DNA of 13,172 nucleotides from an uncultured Clostridia bacterium (GCA_934167225.1 CAKPLD010000032.1:1-13172); one strand, 5' to 3'; counted from the stretch's first letter, positions 5,700 to 13,060 are shown. A program made the numbers and translations. The notes: a model not told the origin generated them from the letters alone.

Positions 5700-6582
5700 A
5701 AAAATATTTACTTTTTACAATTCCAGGAACATACAAAATTTTATATAAAACTCTATTAATTTTATCTTTCATAAAACCATCATCAAACTTATTTTTCGTT
5801 AAATAACCAAACAAAATATAATGTTTAATTACATATAATCTCTTTTTAAACAAAACCCCTCTCATATCTTTAGATAAAATTTCTTTAAAATACATATAAT
5901 ACCCAAATGGAGAATCCTTAAAAGTCTTACTTATATTTTTAGTATATCCATCTTCAATATAGCTCCCCTGTTCTACTGCCTCATTAAATGTAATTATTTT
6001 ATATTTTTCATCCATCTGATGATACATTCTAGCTTCTGTTATAAATTTTTCATTGTGTTCTAATTTATGAAAATACATTTTTCTTATTTTACTATTAAAA
6101 ACAATTATTTTTTCACCTTGAACATCATCTTTAAAATATAAGTCAAACATAGATGTTATTTTGCCTTGGCCTTTAAACTCTTTTCCACTTATTGTGCCAT
6201 TATTTTCCTTCTTCAAAAATACCATTCCATATAAATTTTCATTTTCCAGCAACCTATTTGCATTTTTTTCAATTTTTTGGAAAGCATCTGGTACAAAATA
6301 ATCATCAGAATCGCAATCTACCATTAAACTTCCAGATGCTAGCTTTACAGCCTCATTTATTGCTGACATCTTACCATTATTTTTTTGATAATAATATATA
6401 ATTGAAATTATGTTTTCATCTATGAATTTTTTTATATATTTCTTCGTATCATCATTTGATCCATCATCTACTATTATCCATTCACAATTTAGATTATACT
6501 TTAAATTGGCTTTTATGCTATCATATAATTTTTGTAAATATTCTCCCCTATTATATGTTGCAGTTAGAATACTTAGTTTCAT
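5698..6582 (-). CDS. Glycosyltransferase family 2
   Basis: A GT-A fold, probably inverting, glycosyltransferase of 294 residues that would add a sugar from a nucleotide donor to a growing surface glycan at the cytoplasmic face. The N-terminus has LTATYNR (6-12), IIVDDGSNDDT (36-46, nucleotide-binding), NNGKMSAINEA (68-78) and the metal-binding DCDSDDY (89-95). The C-terminal part is basic and partly amphipathic, possibly associating with the membrane; there is no clear transmembrane helix. The start ATG 6582 has only a weak, distant GGGAAG site. It lies 22 bases after the GT4 gene and is the last gene of the operon, its stop codon reaching the terminator hairpin. Sugar specificity cannot be read. 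Confidence 0.88.
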   Translation of the reverse strand: MKLSILTATYNRGEYLQKLYDSIKANLKYNLNCEWIIVDDGSNDDTKKYIKKFIDENIISIIYYYQKNNGKMSAINEAVKLASGSLMVDCDSDDYFVPDAFQKIEKNANRLLENENLYGMVFLKKENNGTISGKEFKGQGKITSMFDLYFKDDVQGEKIIVFNSKIRKMYFHKLEHNEKFITEARMYHQMDEKYKIITFNEAVEQGSYIEDGYTKNISKTFKDSPFGYYMYFKEILSKDMRGVLFKKRLYVIKHYILFGYLTKNKFDDGFMKDKINRVLYKILYVPGIVKSKYF

Positions 6583-6604
6583 TTTTACATTCTTCCCTTC
6601 TTTT

Positions 6605-7708
6605 TCATCCTAACAAAGCTCTTATTTTATCTAGTAAAAAGTTATTATCAAAAACATCATCACCATCATCAAAAACAACATTTTTCTGAATAATCTGCTT
6701 CAAGCCCTCATAAATCGCCTCTTCCGTGTTTTGTAAAATAATTTTTTTGTTATACCCTTTTACAGCCTCTTTTGCTGCTGTATCTGTAATTATTACCTTT
6801 TTATTTAAAATTTTAGCTTCATCGATAACCATTCCATAGCCTTCAAATCTAGAAAGTAGTGCAAAATAATCTGCTCTTTTTATATAAGGATATGGATTTT
6901 CTCTTTTTCCCATAAGTTTAAATGTATCTTCTTGCTTTAGCTCTTTTATTTGATTTTTAAGCTTTTCTTTTTCAGGTCCATCACCAATTACATAAATATT
7001 ATGTTTAATTCCATCATCAATAAGTTTTTTATGAACATTTATTAATCTATCAATTCCCTTTTGTTCTACAAGCCTTGCAACTGTAATAATTGACGGTATA
7101 TTTTTATCTATATATTCCTGTCCAATATTTGCTTTTGATTTTTCTAGAATTCTATCTTTATCTATATAATTGTATATAACCTCTTCTCTATCTTTTATGT
7201 TTTTAACATTATATAATCTATTAAACGAATTTTTATTATCATTACTTACAAAAACAATTTTATCATATTTGCCATATGTTTTCTTATCTACCCAAAGTTT
7301 CAATTTTGCCTTAAAACTATCTCCAAAAACTTTTGCAATATCATTATGTACCCATACAATTTTTTTATCTGCTTTTCCATACTTAAAAATCCTTGTAATC
7401 GGTCCTTCCAAAAAAGCTATTTCTACATCAAATTTTCCTTGTATATATTTTTTATATATCGAACTTCCACCAATTAGTACTCTCATGGGGATAACTTTTT
7501 TCTTTAATTTACTCATTTCTTCATATGTATTATCATATAATTTTATCACTTTTACATTTTTTGATAATTCCTTTTCAAAAGCTCCTTTTCCATATAGTGT
7601 AAATATTGTTATATCATATTCATTTTGAAGCTTATTTACTATATCTACTAAAACTCTTTCAGCTCCACCTATTCCTAAGCTTGTTATTCCAAATACTATT
7701 TTCTTCAT
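6605..7708 (-). CDS. Glycosyltransferase family 4 (GT-B fold)
   Basis: A 367-residue retaining-type glycosyltransferase of the large GT4 family. The N-terminal Rossmann-like domain has MKKIVFGITSLGIGGAERVL (1-20), the glycine-rich acceptor-side loop. The C-terminal domain has IITVARLVEQKGIDRLI (about 207-223), VIGDGPEKEKLK and the donor-binding EX7E motif as EGYGMVIDE (289-297). It ends with an acidic stretch FDDGDDVFDNN. Likely job: transfer of one sugar in surface polysaccharide assembly; donor and linkage unknown. Start ATG 7708 has AAAGGA 6 bases upstream; this site lies at the edge of the repeat cluster that fills the 103-base gap to the upstream membrane-protein gene. Confidence 0.9.
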   Translation of the reverse strand: MKKIVFGITSLGIGGAERVLVDIVNKLQNEYDITIFTLYGKGAFEKELSKNVKVIKLYDNTYEEMSKLKKKVIPMRVLIGGSSIYKKYIQGKFDVEIAFLEGPITRIFKYGKADKKIVWVHNDIAKVFGDSFKAKLKLWVDKKTYGKYDKIVFVSNDNKNSFNRLYNVKNIKDREEVIYNYIDKDRILEKSKANIGQEYIDKNIPSIITVARLVEQKGIDRLINVHKKLIDDGIKHNIYVIGDGPEKEKLKNQIKELKQEDTFKLMGKRENPYPYIKRADYFALLSRFEGYGMVIDEAKILNKKVIITDTAAKEAVKGYNKKIILQNTEEAIYEGLKQIIQKNVVFDDGDDVFDNNFLLDKIRALLG

Positions 7709-7725
7709 CTTATTCCTTTCTCCCT

Positions 7726-7861
7726 CCCCATTTGGGGACGGTTCTCTATTGGGGTGCTCCCCATTTGGGGACGGTTCTCTATTGGGGTGCTCCCCATTTG
7801 GGGACGGTTCTCTATTGGGGAGGCAACACTTTCCCCATTTGGGGACGGTTCTTTATTGGGG
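7726..7861. repeat. Four copies of a 29-bp GC-rich palindromic repeat (REP-like)
   Basis: Copies at 7726-7754, 7759-7787, 7792-7820 and 7833-7861. Each begins CCCCATTTGGGG, continues through GACGGTTCT and ends ATTGGGG. The first three are identical and separated by TGCT (period 33). The fourth is 12 bases further on and has one change (CTTTATT for CTCTATT). Each copy contains nearly palindromic CCCC/GGGG segments that can form short hairpins. The composition is far more GC-rich than the surroundings. The GGGGACGGTTCT core resembles repeats I have seen scattered in many bacterial genomes near REP-associated transposases, but no transposase is present here. The end of the membrane-protein gene lies within copies 3 and 4. 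Confidence 0.95.
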
Positions 7862-9221
7862 AGAGCTGTGTGCACAAGATTATTACCATTGTCATGCTAG
7901 ATAAGTTAAAAAATACATAGCCTGAAAAGCACGATAAACTAACAGCCAACAGTATCCCAAATAAATTCATAATTGTATCAATTTTTATTTTTTTTCTATT
8001 TTTTAAAGCTTTGTAAATAGCTTTTACAGTTATTATCGCAAAAGGCCCGAAATACAAGATAAAACCTATTATTCCAAAGTTGCAAATTAATGCTGGCAGT
8101 TCCATTTCCATAACAAGTTCTCCTGTTTGATTTTTATATCCATTTCCAAATAGTATTAGTATCGGATTTTTCTGTTCTTTAACTAAAATTATGTTATAAA
8201 TAAGTTGTTGTTTTCTTAAATTTACATTTGATAATTTTGTTTTTTGGGCATAATCACAGAATTTTACAATTGCTCTTTTTTCCGCTTCTGACATGTAATT
8301 TTCATCTATTTTTCCACTCTGAATTTTTTTATAAATGTTTAAAATATCACCTGTAACAAATCGTTCCTCTCCTGTTTCTTCATCAATATTGCTTGCTTCA
8401 TTTTGTTTTAACAATTTTCTTCTTTCTATTGTTTCAGAACCTAAAAGTGCTATCATTACTATTGCTAATATAATTAATACAGAAATTATAACTATTTGTT
8501 TTTTACTAAATTTTTTATTTTCTCTTATATTTATAAGAAAAGTTGATATTATAAAGATTGCCACAATAAGTCCAAATCCTAGCAGACCTGTCCTCATTCC
8601 AGATAGCATTGTAAGATATATTCCTGTAAACATTATTAGTATTAGCTTTTTCAAATCTCTTAATTTAAAGTCTCCTAATATTATGCATAATCCCAAAAGT
8701 AGCACCGTACATAAACTATTTCCTGATTCAAAATATCCTTTATATCCAATTCCTTCTAAATATGTATATGATGAGGTTTTGGTTATTATTGAGAAAAATA
8801 TGGATATTATATATATTGTAATGCTTATTAATACTGAGTTTCCAGTTTTTTCTTTACATTTTGGTAATGTATAAAATATGTATAAATTTATTATCATTAT
8901 TCCATAATTTACTAAATATTGCATTTCATTTGTTATATTTCCATATGAACTTTCATTATTTATTTTTTGAAATATTATCAAATGAATTATAGAATATACC
9001 ACATAAGCCGATATTACTAATATTTTATTTTTTTTATTTTTTTCTTTAAAAAATAATATTATAAATACAAAAATAGGAATTATTGGTCTTACTATTGTTG
9101 TTGGAGATATTGTTGTATTTAAGTTTTTTCTAAACAAAAAACTTATTATATCTAGTACTGGACAAAGAATAATAAATAAACACATTAAATTTTCTAAACT
9201 TATTTTTTCCTTTATTTTCAT
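7812..9221 (-). CDS. O-antigen ligase/polymerase-type polytopic membrane protein
   Basis: A 469-residue integral membrane protein with about 10-12 hydrophobic helices, cytoplasmic basic loops and one large soluble loop (about 265-365, with NEASNIDEETGEERFVTGD), followed by LILFGNGYKNQTGELVMEMELPALICNFGIIG. This layout and the G-x-G ... E ... G-x-x-G text are those of the O-antigen ligase/Wzy polymerase superfamily, which joins or polymerises lipid-linked glycan units outside the membrane. Start ATG 9221 follows GGGGG with 5 bases spacing. The last 15 or so residues (PIKNRPQMGKVLPPQ) and the TAG stop are encoded by repeat copies 4 and 3, so the natural C-terminus has been replaced or extended by repeat insertion. 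It is 13 bases after the upstream GT2 gene. Which step it catalyses is not known. Confidence 0.8.
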   Translation of the reverse strand: MKIKEKISLENLMCLFIILCPVLDIISFLFRKNLNTTISPTTIVRPIIPIFVFIILFFKEKNKKNKILVISAYVVYSIIHLIIFQKINNESSYGNITNEMQYLVNYGIMIINLYIFYTLPKCKEKTGNSVLISITIYIISIFFSIITKTSSYTYLEGIGYKGYFESGNSLCTVLLLGLCIILGDFKLRDLKKLILIMFTGIYLTMLSGMRTGLLGFGLIVAIFIISTFLINIRENKKFSKKQIVIISVLIILAIVMIALLGSETIERRKLLKQNEASNIDEETGEERFVTGDILNIYKKIQSGKIDENYMSEAEKRAIVKFCDYAQKTKLSNVNLRKQQLIYNIILVKEQKNPILILFGNGYKNQTGELVMEMELPALICNFGIIGFILYFGPFAIITVKAIYKALKNRKKIKIDTIMNLFGILLAVSLSCFSGYVFFNLSSMTMVIILCTQLSPIKNRPQMGKVLPPQ

Positions 9222-9234
9222 TTATTGCCCCCTT

Positions 9235-10185
9235 TTATATTACATGTAAAATTATGCAATAAATTTTGAATGTTAATTTATTATTACTTTTTATATAAAA
9301 ATTTTTTAAATTCTTCTTTTTTAAAATAGGGTTTTTCCTCCAATTTGGAAATTTAGTGCTTATGTTATTCCAAGTTTCTATCTGTGCCTTTTTTCGTTCT
9401 TTTTTTTCAGATATTTTACATATCCTTTTTAATGAACTGCATAATAAAAATTTAACATATATATATTCTAATTCATCTTTATATTCTTCATATAAGCCAT
9501 TTTCTTTATAATATTTAATTACATTATCTAATATAGTAAAAATTTCTTTTGTTCTTATATTTTGCGTATTTGCAATTGAATTTTCTCTTTGTACATAATG
9601 TACAAAGCATTTTTTTACAAATGAAACCTTGTCTATATATGGAACCAATTTATAAAAAAATTCCATATCCTCATATCTTAAACCTACTGGAAATATTATT
9701 TTAGTCTTTTCTATTATTTCTCTTTTTATTAATTTATTCCATGCAACGACATGTCCTTTTTCAATCATTTCCTTTTTAGAATGGTAAATTTCTCCTATAT
9801 CTTCTCTTTTTTTATTAGGATATTCCCAAACAAAATCACATTCGACCATATCTGCATTTTCTTTTTTAGCTATATTGTACATTTCTTCATACATTGTTTT
9901 TTCTACATAATCATCTGAATCTAAAAAAGCTATATATTCCCCTGTAGCATGTGGCATTCCATAATTTCTTGCATCTGATAGCCCACCATTTTCTTTTTCT
10001 AAATATTTTATAGATGAATATTTTTTTAAATATTTTTTTATTTTTTGCTTTGATTTATCTTGCGAACCATCATTTACAATTATTATTTCCATATCTTTTA
10101 AAGTTTGATTTACAACTGAATCTAGACATTTTTCTATATAATTTTCCACATTATATACTGGTATTATTAAACTAACTTTTGGCAT
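9235..10185 (-). CDS. Glycosyltransferase family 2 (capsule/EPS type)
   Basis: A GT-A glycosyltransferase of 316 residues with the full family-2 pattern: SLIIPVYNVENYIEKCLDSV (5-24), EIIIVNDGS (33-41), ENGGLSDARNYG (65-76), metal-binding AFLDSDDYV (86-94), NKLIKREI and RYEDMEFF (170-177, ED supplying the likely catalytic base). The C-terminal 100 residues are basic. It resembles the enzymes that build capsular and exopolysaccharide repeat units, transferring a single sugar to a lipid-linked acceptor. Start ATG 10185 has AGGAG 5 bases upstream. It begins 9 bases after the trmFO stop and is followed 13 bases later by the membrane protein, so it is tightly co-transcribed. Donor sugar unknown. 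Confidence 0.92.
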   Translation of the reverse strand: MPKVSLIIPVYNVENYIEKCLDSVVNQTLKDMEIIIVNDGSQDKSKQKIKKYLKKYSSIKYLEKENGGLSDARNYGMPHATGEYIAFLDSDDYVEKTMYEEMYNIAKKENADMVECDFVWEYPNKKREDIGEIYHSKKEMIEKGHVVAWNKLIKREIIEKTKIIFPVGLRYEDMEFFYKLVPYIDKVSFVKKCFVHYVQRENSIANTQNIRTKEIFTILDNVIKYYKENGLYEEYKDELEYIYVKFLLCSSLKRICKISEKKERKKAQIETWNNISTKFPNWRKNPILKKKNLKNFYIKSNNKLTFKIYCIILHVI

Positions 10186-10194
10186 ATTTTCTCC

Positions 10195-11553
10195 TTATTT
10201 TTCTAAATATTCAAGTGCTCTGTCTGCTAATTTTTGATATTTTAGCTTTTTGTCTTTTATTCTAACTCCTAATTCCGGAACAATCCCAAAATTTGCATTC
10301 ATTGGTTGGAATTTATCGTTTGGAGTAGATATGTATTTTGCTAAAGCTCCTATCATTGTATATTCTGAAAATTCCATTTTGGCTTCATTATTATATTTAC
10401 ATACTGCATTTATTCCTGCAACTAATCCAGAAGATATTGACTCTACATATCCTTCTACTCCTGTTATTTGTCCCGCAAAAAATACATTTGGCAATTTGGT
10501 TAAATTATATGTATTATCTAATAGAAAACTAGAATTTATATATGTATTTCTGTGCATTACTCCATATTTTATAAATTCTGCATTTTCTAAGCCTGGTATC
10601 ATACTAAACACTCTTTTTTGTTCTCCATACTTTAAATTTGTTTGAAAGCCAACTATGTTGTATAAACTTCCAGCTCCATTATCTTGCCTTAATTGTACAA
10701 CTGCATATGGCCTTTTTCCATATCTTGGGTCGTCAAAACCTACTGGTTTTAGTGGGCCAAATCTTAATGTGTCTATTCCTCTTTTGGCCATTATTTCTAC
10801 TGGCATACATCCTTCAAATATTTCTCTTTTTTCAAAGTCGTGAAGTGTTACTACTTCTGCATTAATTAGCTCATTTACAAATTTTTCGTATTCTTCTTTA
10901 TTCATCGGAAGATTTATATAACTTGCATCCTGATTGTTTATTCTATTTTGCCATTCTTCTATTGTTTCTTCTTTTTTCTTTTCTTGTTCATATCTGTTTC
11001 CTAAAAAGGCTATATCAAAATTTATACTTTCTTTTGTAACTATTGGTGCCGCAGCATCGTAAAATGCTAACCTTGCTTTGCCTGTTAGTTCTATAATTTC
11101 TTTTGATAGGCTTTCCGATGTTAATGGACCTGTAGCTATTATTACAATTCCATTTTCGGCTAATTCTTTTAAATGAATTTCTTCTCCAACTTCTTTATTT
11201 ATTATTTCTATAAGTGGATTTTTTTTAATTTCTTCTGTTACCTTTTTAGAAAATTCTTCTCGATCTACAGCTAATGCTTGTCCTGCTGGCACCGCTGTTT
11301 TATCTGCTATGTTTATTAGCAATGAATCTAATTTTCTTAGCTCTTCTTTTAGCAGTCCACATGCGTTTGTATGTAAATTTGATTTAAACGAGTTACTACA
11401 TACTATTTCTGCTAAGTTTTGGTTTGTGTGTGCTGGTGAGTATTTTTGTGGTTTCATTTCATATAATTTTACTTTCAATCCTCTTTTTGCTATTTGGTAG
11501 GCCGCTTCTGTTCCGGCTAAGCCTCCTCCTATTATTGTAATATATTCGTTCAT
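10195..11553 (-). CDS. trmFO: Methylenetetrahydrofolate-tRNA uracil-54 methyltransferase (TrmFO)
   Basis: FAD- and folate-dependent enzyme that makes ribothymidine at U54 of the tRNA T loop, typical of Firmicutes. The 452-residue protein has an N-terminal FAD-binding ITIIGGGLAGTEAAYQ (5-20), VCSNSFKSNLHTNACGLLKEE (51 onward, with the family Cys near 52), and IFEGCMPVEIMAKRG (Cys about 249, the candidate catalytic nucleophile). It ends with VFFAGQITGVEGYVESISSG, typical of this GidA-related family. I start at 11553 (MNEYITII) because AGGAG lies 7 bases upstream; the frame continues 17 codons further without a site and across the promoter. The promoter is at 11576-11604. It is the first gene of the unit that continues into the glycan genes. 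Confidence 0.96.
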   Translation of the reverse strand: MNEYITIIGGGLAGTEAAYQIAKRGLKVKLYEMKPQKYSPAHTNQNLAEIVCSNSFKSNLHTNACGLLKEELRKLDSLLINIADKTAVPAGQALAVDREEFSKKVTEEIKKNPLIEIINKEVGEEIHLKELAENGIVIIATGPLTSESLSKEIIELTGKARLAFYDAAAPIVTKESINFDIAFLGNRYEQEKKKEETIEEWQNRINNQDASYINLPMNKEEYEKFVNELINAEVVTLHDFEKREIFEGCMPVEIMAKRGIDTLRFGPLKPVGFDDPRYGKRPYAVVQLRQDNGAGSLYNIVGFQTNLKYGEQKRVFSMIPGLENAEFIKYGVMHRNTYINSSFLLDNTYNLTKLPNVFFAGQITGVEGYVESISSGLVAGINAVCKYNNEAKMEFSEYTMIGALAKYISTPNDKFQPMNANFGIVPELGVRIKDKKLKYQKLADRALEYLEK

Positions 11554-11575
11554 GTTTTTTCTCCTTTTGGGGTAT

Positions 11576-11604
11576 ATTATATAGTATTTTAGGTTGTTTT
11601 TCAA
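11576..11604 (-). promoter_or_regulatory. Promoter of the trmFO-glycan unit
   Basis: On the minus strand TTGAAA (11604-11599), 17 bases, TATAAT (11581-11576). It lies about 10 bases downstream of the terminator of the preceding gene and some 20 bases before the trmFO ribosome site. No other good promoter is apparent before the glycan genes. Confidence 0.8.
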
Positions 11605-11612
11605 TCCCTAAA

Positions 11613-11655
11613 AAAATAAAGTTTTTAGCTAAATTTAAACTAAAAACTTTATTTT
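11613..11655 (-). terminator. Intrinsic terminator downstream of the Thg1-like gene
   Basis: Bases 11613-11628 and 11640-11655 are perfectly complementary (16 bp, including GTTTTTAG/CTAAAAAC) with an 11-base loop. On the minus strand the stem runs into a U-run (plus-strand A 11611-11616). The stretch 11656-11743 between it and the Thg1-like stop is AT-rich with one small palindrome, ATAATAATTATTAT, near 11700, and no gene I can support. Confidence 0.85.
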
Positions 11656-11743
11656 ATATTAATCTTTTACTTTCATTTTTTACATCCATTGTTCTTTTAT
11701 AATAATTATTATGCTTTTGGAGGAGTTTTATTCATTTTTGTTT

Positions 11744-12430
11744 TTATTTTATATCATTAAATAAATTTTCAAAAATTGTTTCATCTATATTATTTAATAT
11801 TTTTATGTTTCCTTTGTAAAATTCTTCTATATCTATTTTTTTGCCTTTAAAGTATAATGTTCCCTTTTCAATATCAGATATTGTATTATAGTCATTATAT
11901 TGTTTGCACAATTTTTTCTTTTCCTCTAATGGCATTTGACCAGCCGATATTATTCCTTTTTTCTTTAGAAAATATGTAGTTACTAATACTTGTATTAATT
12001 TTGATTTGTATTTTATATATGATTTTATTTTTCCTTCTGGTATTGAAAAACATTTTCCATGCCAAAATATTTTTTGGTGTAAATCACAATTGTTGTAATA
12101 ATCATAAAAATATTGCGAGAACACTGATATTACTTCTGTTGAATATGTACTTTGGTCTGTATTTAGGTCGTTAATTAGCTTCATGGGTTCTTCGAATATA
12201 AAGCTTACTTCATCTGCTCCATATATTGCTAGACATTCGTATTTGTCTGTAAAATATTCTACTGTTTTTTCTAGTTTATTTAAAAAGCTTTGATTGTTTA
12301 TATTTATAATTATGTTCATGTTTTTATTTTTTGTAACATCTTTTCCATCTAAATTGATGACTAATGGATTTTTTGTGCTTAATCTCATACTATATTTTTT
12401 TCTGATTTGATAAAAATAATTATTCCACAT
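11744..12430 (-). CDS. Thg1-like protein (tRNAHis guanylyltransferase / 3'-5' polymerase family)
   Basis: A 228-residue protein with the Thg1-family catalytic palm. LVINLDGKDVTKN (23-35) corresponds to the RLDGRxFxxFT motif, with metal-binding Asp28 and Gly29. YGADEVSFIF (70-79) corresponds to the QSDEISF motif, with Asp73 and Glu74. Further matches are FWHGKCFSIP (about 126) and PLEEKKKLCKQYNDYNTISDIEKGTLYFKGKK (about 168-199). Family members add nucleotides in the 3'-5' direction. Bacterial Thg1-like proteins are known mainly for template-dependent repair of truncated tRNA 5' ends rather than for adding G-1. Lengths agree with short bacterial members. ATG 12430 has AAGGAA about 9 bases upstream. 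Its composition matches the host. It lies behind a foldable leader and ends at terminator 11613-11655. Family fairly sure, activity inferred. Confidence 0.82.
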   Translation of the reverse strand: MWNNYFYQIRKKYSMRLSTKNPLVINLDGKDVTKNKNMNIIININNQSFLNKLEKTVEYFTDKYECLAIYGADEVSFIFEEPMKLINDLNTDQSTYSTEVISVFSQYFYDYYNNCDLHQKIFWHGKCFSIPEGKIKSYIKYKSKLIQVLVTTYFLKKKGIISAGQMPLEEKKKLCKQYNDYNTISDIEKGTLYFKGKKIDIEEFYKGNIKILNNIDETIFENLFNDIK

Positions 12431-12457
12431 TTATTTTTTTCCTTATTAATTTAATTT

Positions 12458-12545
12458 AGAAAATATATAACATGCTAATTTTTATAATTAGTTCTATAAG
12501 ATTTTTCGTGGATTTGATCCAATTATTAAATGTTATATATTTTCT
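12458..12545 (-). promoter_or_regulatory. Foldable leader of the Thg1-like gene (possible cis-acting RNA)
   Basis: The outer arms 12458-12473 and 12530-12545 are perfectly complementary (16 bp, AGAAAATATATAACAT). Between them, on the minus-strand RNA, TGGAT/ATCCA (12520-12508) forms a 5-bp hairpin and CTAATT/AATTAG (12491-12475 area) a 6-bp hairpin, giving a three-way-junction shape. An extended -10 box at 12552-12560 would start transcription at or near the outer arm. The ribosome site follows about 15 bases after the structure. It matches no riboswitch class I know. AT-rich arms make chance pairing possible, but 16 perfect pairs are notable. Confidence 0.5.
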
Positions 12546-12551
12546 GGTTTT

Positions 12552-12560
12552 ATTTTATCA
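12552..12560 (-). promoter_or_regulatory. Possible extended -10 promoter of the Thg1-like gene
   Basis: On the minus strand TGATAAAAT (12560-12552) is an extended -10 without a convincing -35 at 17 bases. It is the best candidate upstream of the gene. The rest of 12561-12615 shows nothing I can name. Confidence 0.4.
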
Positions 12561-12616
12561 TATTCGTAGTGTTTTGGGTAGATGTTTTTTTGAAATATTG
12601 GATGATTTTTGGGGAA

Positions 12617-12643
12617 GAAAAACTCCCACTTGGTAGTGGGAGT
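12617..12643 (-). terminator. Intrinsic terminator of the 103-residue orphan gene
   Basis: ACTCCCACT (12622-12630), loop TGGT, AGTGGGAGT (12635-12643): a GC-rich 9-bp stem. On the minus strand it is followed by five U (plus-strand A 12618-12622). It begins 16 bases after the stop codon at 12660. Confidence 0.8.
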
Positions 12644-12659
12644 AAAAGATGAATCTTTA

Positions 12660-12971
12660 TTAAATGATCGTGACACTAGTCTTCAAAACACTGACTGTGC
12701 CATCGAAGTTCAACTGAACAACCATCGTAATGATAGCCGTACCGTACCACAGACAATACACTCCATATGGATCATATGGGTTTCTTTGTCTTTTAGCATC
12801 GAAAATTTCTTGCATCATTTTCAAATGCTTCACTCGGAGCTTCGTGTATGCTTCCTCCAAGTTGTTTCTAATCCACTCTTGATCCTCTTTAGCGATCATT
12901 TTCAATAATTGAAGTTTTATCGCCTTCAAAATCGCTTCATACGCCGTGCACGGCAACAACATCTCTTTCAT
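12660..12971 (-). CDS. Orphan 103-residue protein, compositionally foreign
   Basis: I do not recognise this protein. The first 65 residues are strongly helical and charged (KAIKLQLLKMIAKEDQEWIR, EEAYTKLRVKHLKMMQEIFD), a possible coiled coil. After RNPYDPYG comes a hydrophobic, beta-like end (YCLWYGTAIITMVVQLNFDG and TVSVLKTSVTII). That it is a real gene is supported by a complete transcription unit: promoter at 13013-13041, start, stop and intrinsic terminator. The ATG at 12971 directly abuts AAAGG; the ATG three codons later (12962) has AAAGGA at a better spacing and may be the true start. Its DNA is clearly more GC-rich than every neighbour (for example GCCGTGCACGGC, a 12-bp palindrome at 12943-12954) and codon use differs, suggesting recent transfer. 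It sits directly downstream of tRNA-Gly. Confidence 0.7.
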   Translation of the reverse strand: MKEMLLPCTAYEAILKAIKLQLLKMIAKEDQEWIRNNLEEAYTKLRVKHLKMMQEIFDAKRQRNPYDPYGVYCLWYGTAIITMVVQLNFDGTVSVLKTSVTII

Positions 12972-13012
12972 CCTTTCTTTTCTTACACATTGTTTATTAA
13001 ACTTCTTTAATC

Positions 13013-13041
13013 ATATTACCACGTTAACATAAAATTGTCAA
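13013..13041 (-). promoter_or_regulatory. Strong promoter of the orphan gene
   Basis: On the minus strand TTGACA (13041-13036), 17 bases, TAATAT (13018-13013), with TGG before the -10 (extended -10). The -35 is consensus. Start of transcription would fall about 35 bases before the gene. Confidence 0.8.
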
Positions 13042-13060
13042 TACCAATTCCAAAATTCAC

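Noticed and set aside
7726..7861. CRISPR array
   Set aside because: Spacers are 4, 4 and 12 bases, two of them identical, and no cas gene is present. This is a tandem palindromic repeat.
7726..7861. G-quadruplex array from the eight GGGG tracts
   Set aside because: Loops of 12-13 bases are long, and each GGGG has a nearby CCCC partner, so hairpins are more likely.
7606..7920. Plus-strand frame with repeated HLGTVLYWGAP units
   Set aside because: The periodic peptide is only the translation of the tandem DNA repeat, antisense to two real genes, with no ribosome site. It is not a repeat protein.
12609..12908. Plus-strand frame of 99 codons opposite the orphan gene
   Set aside because: Only the minus-strand gene has a promoter, a start and a terminator with the U-run on the correct side. 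The plus-strand frame begins within the terminator region.
11744..12971. Toxin-antitoxin or defence pair formed by the Thg1-like gene and the orphan gene
   Set aside because: They are about 230 bases apart, each with its own promoter and terminator signals, and differ strongly in composition. Nothing in the sequence links them.
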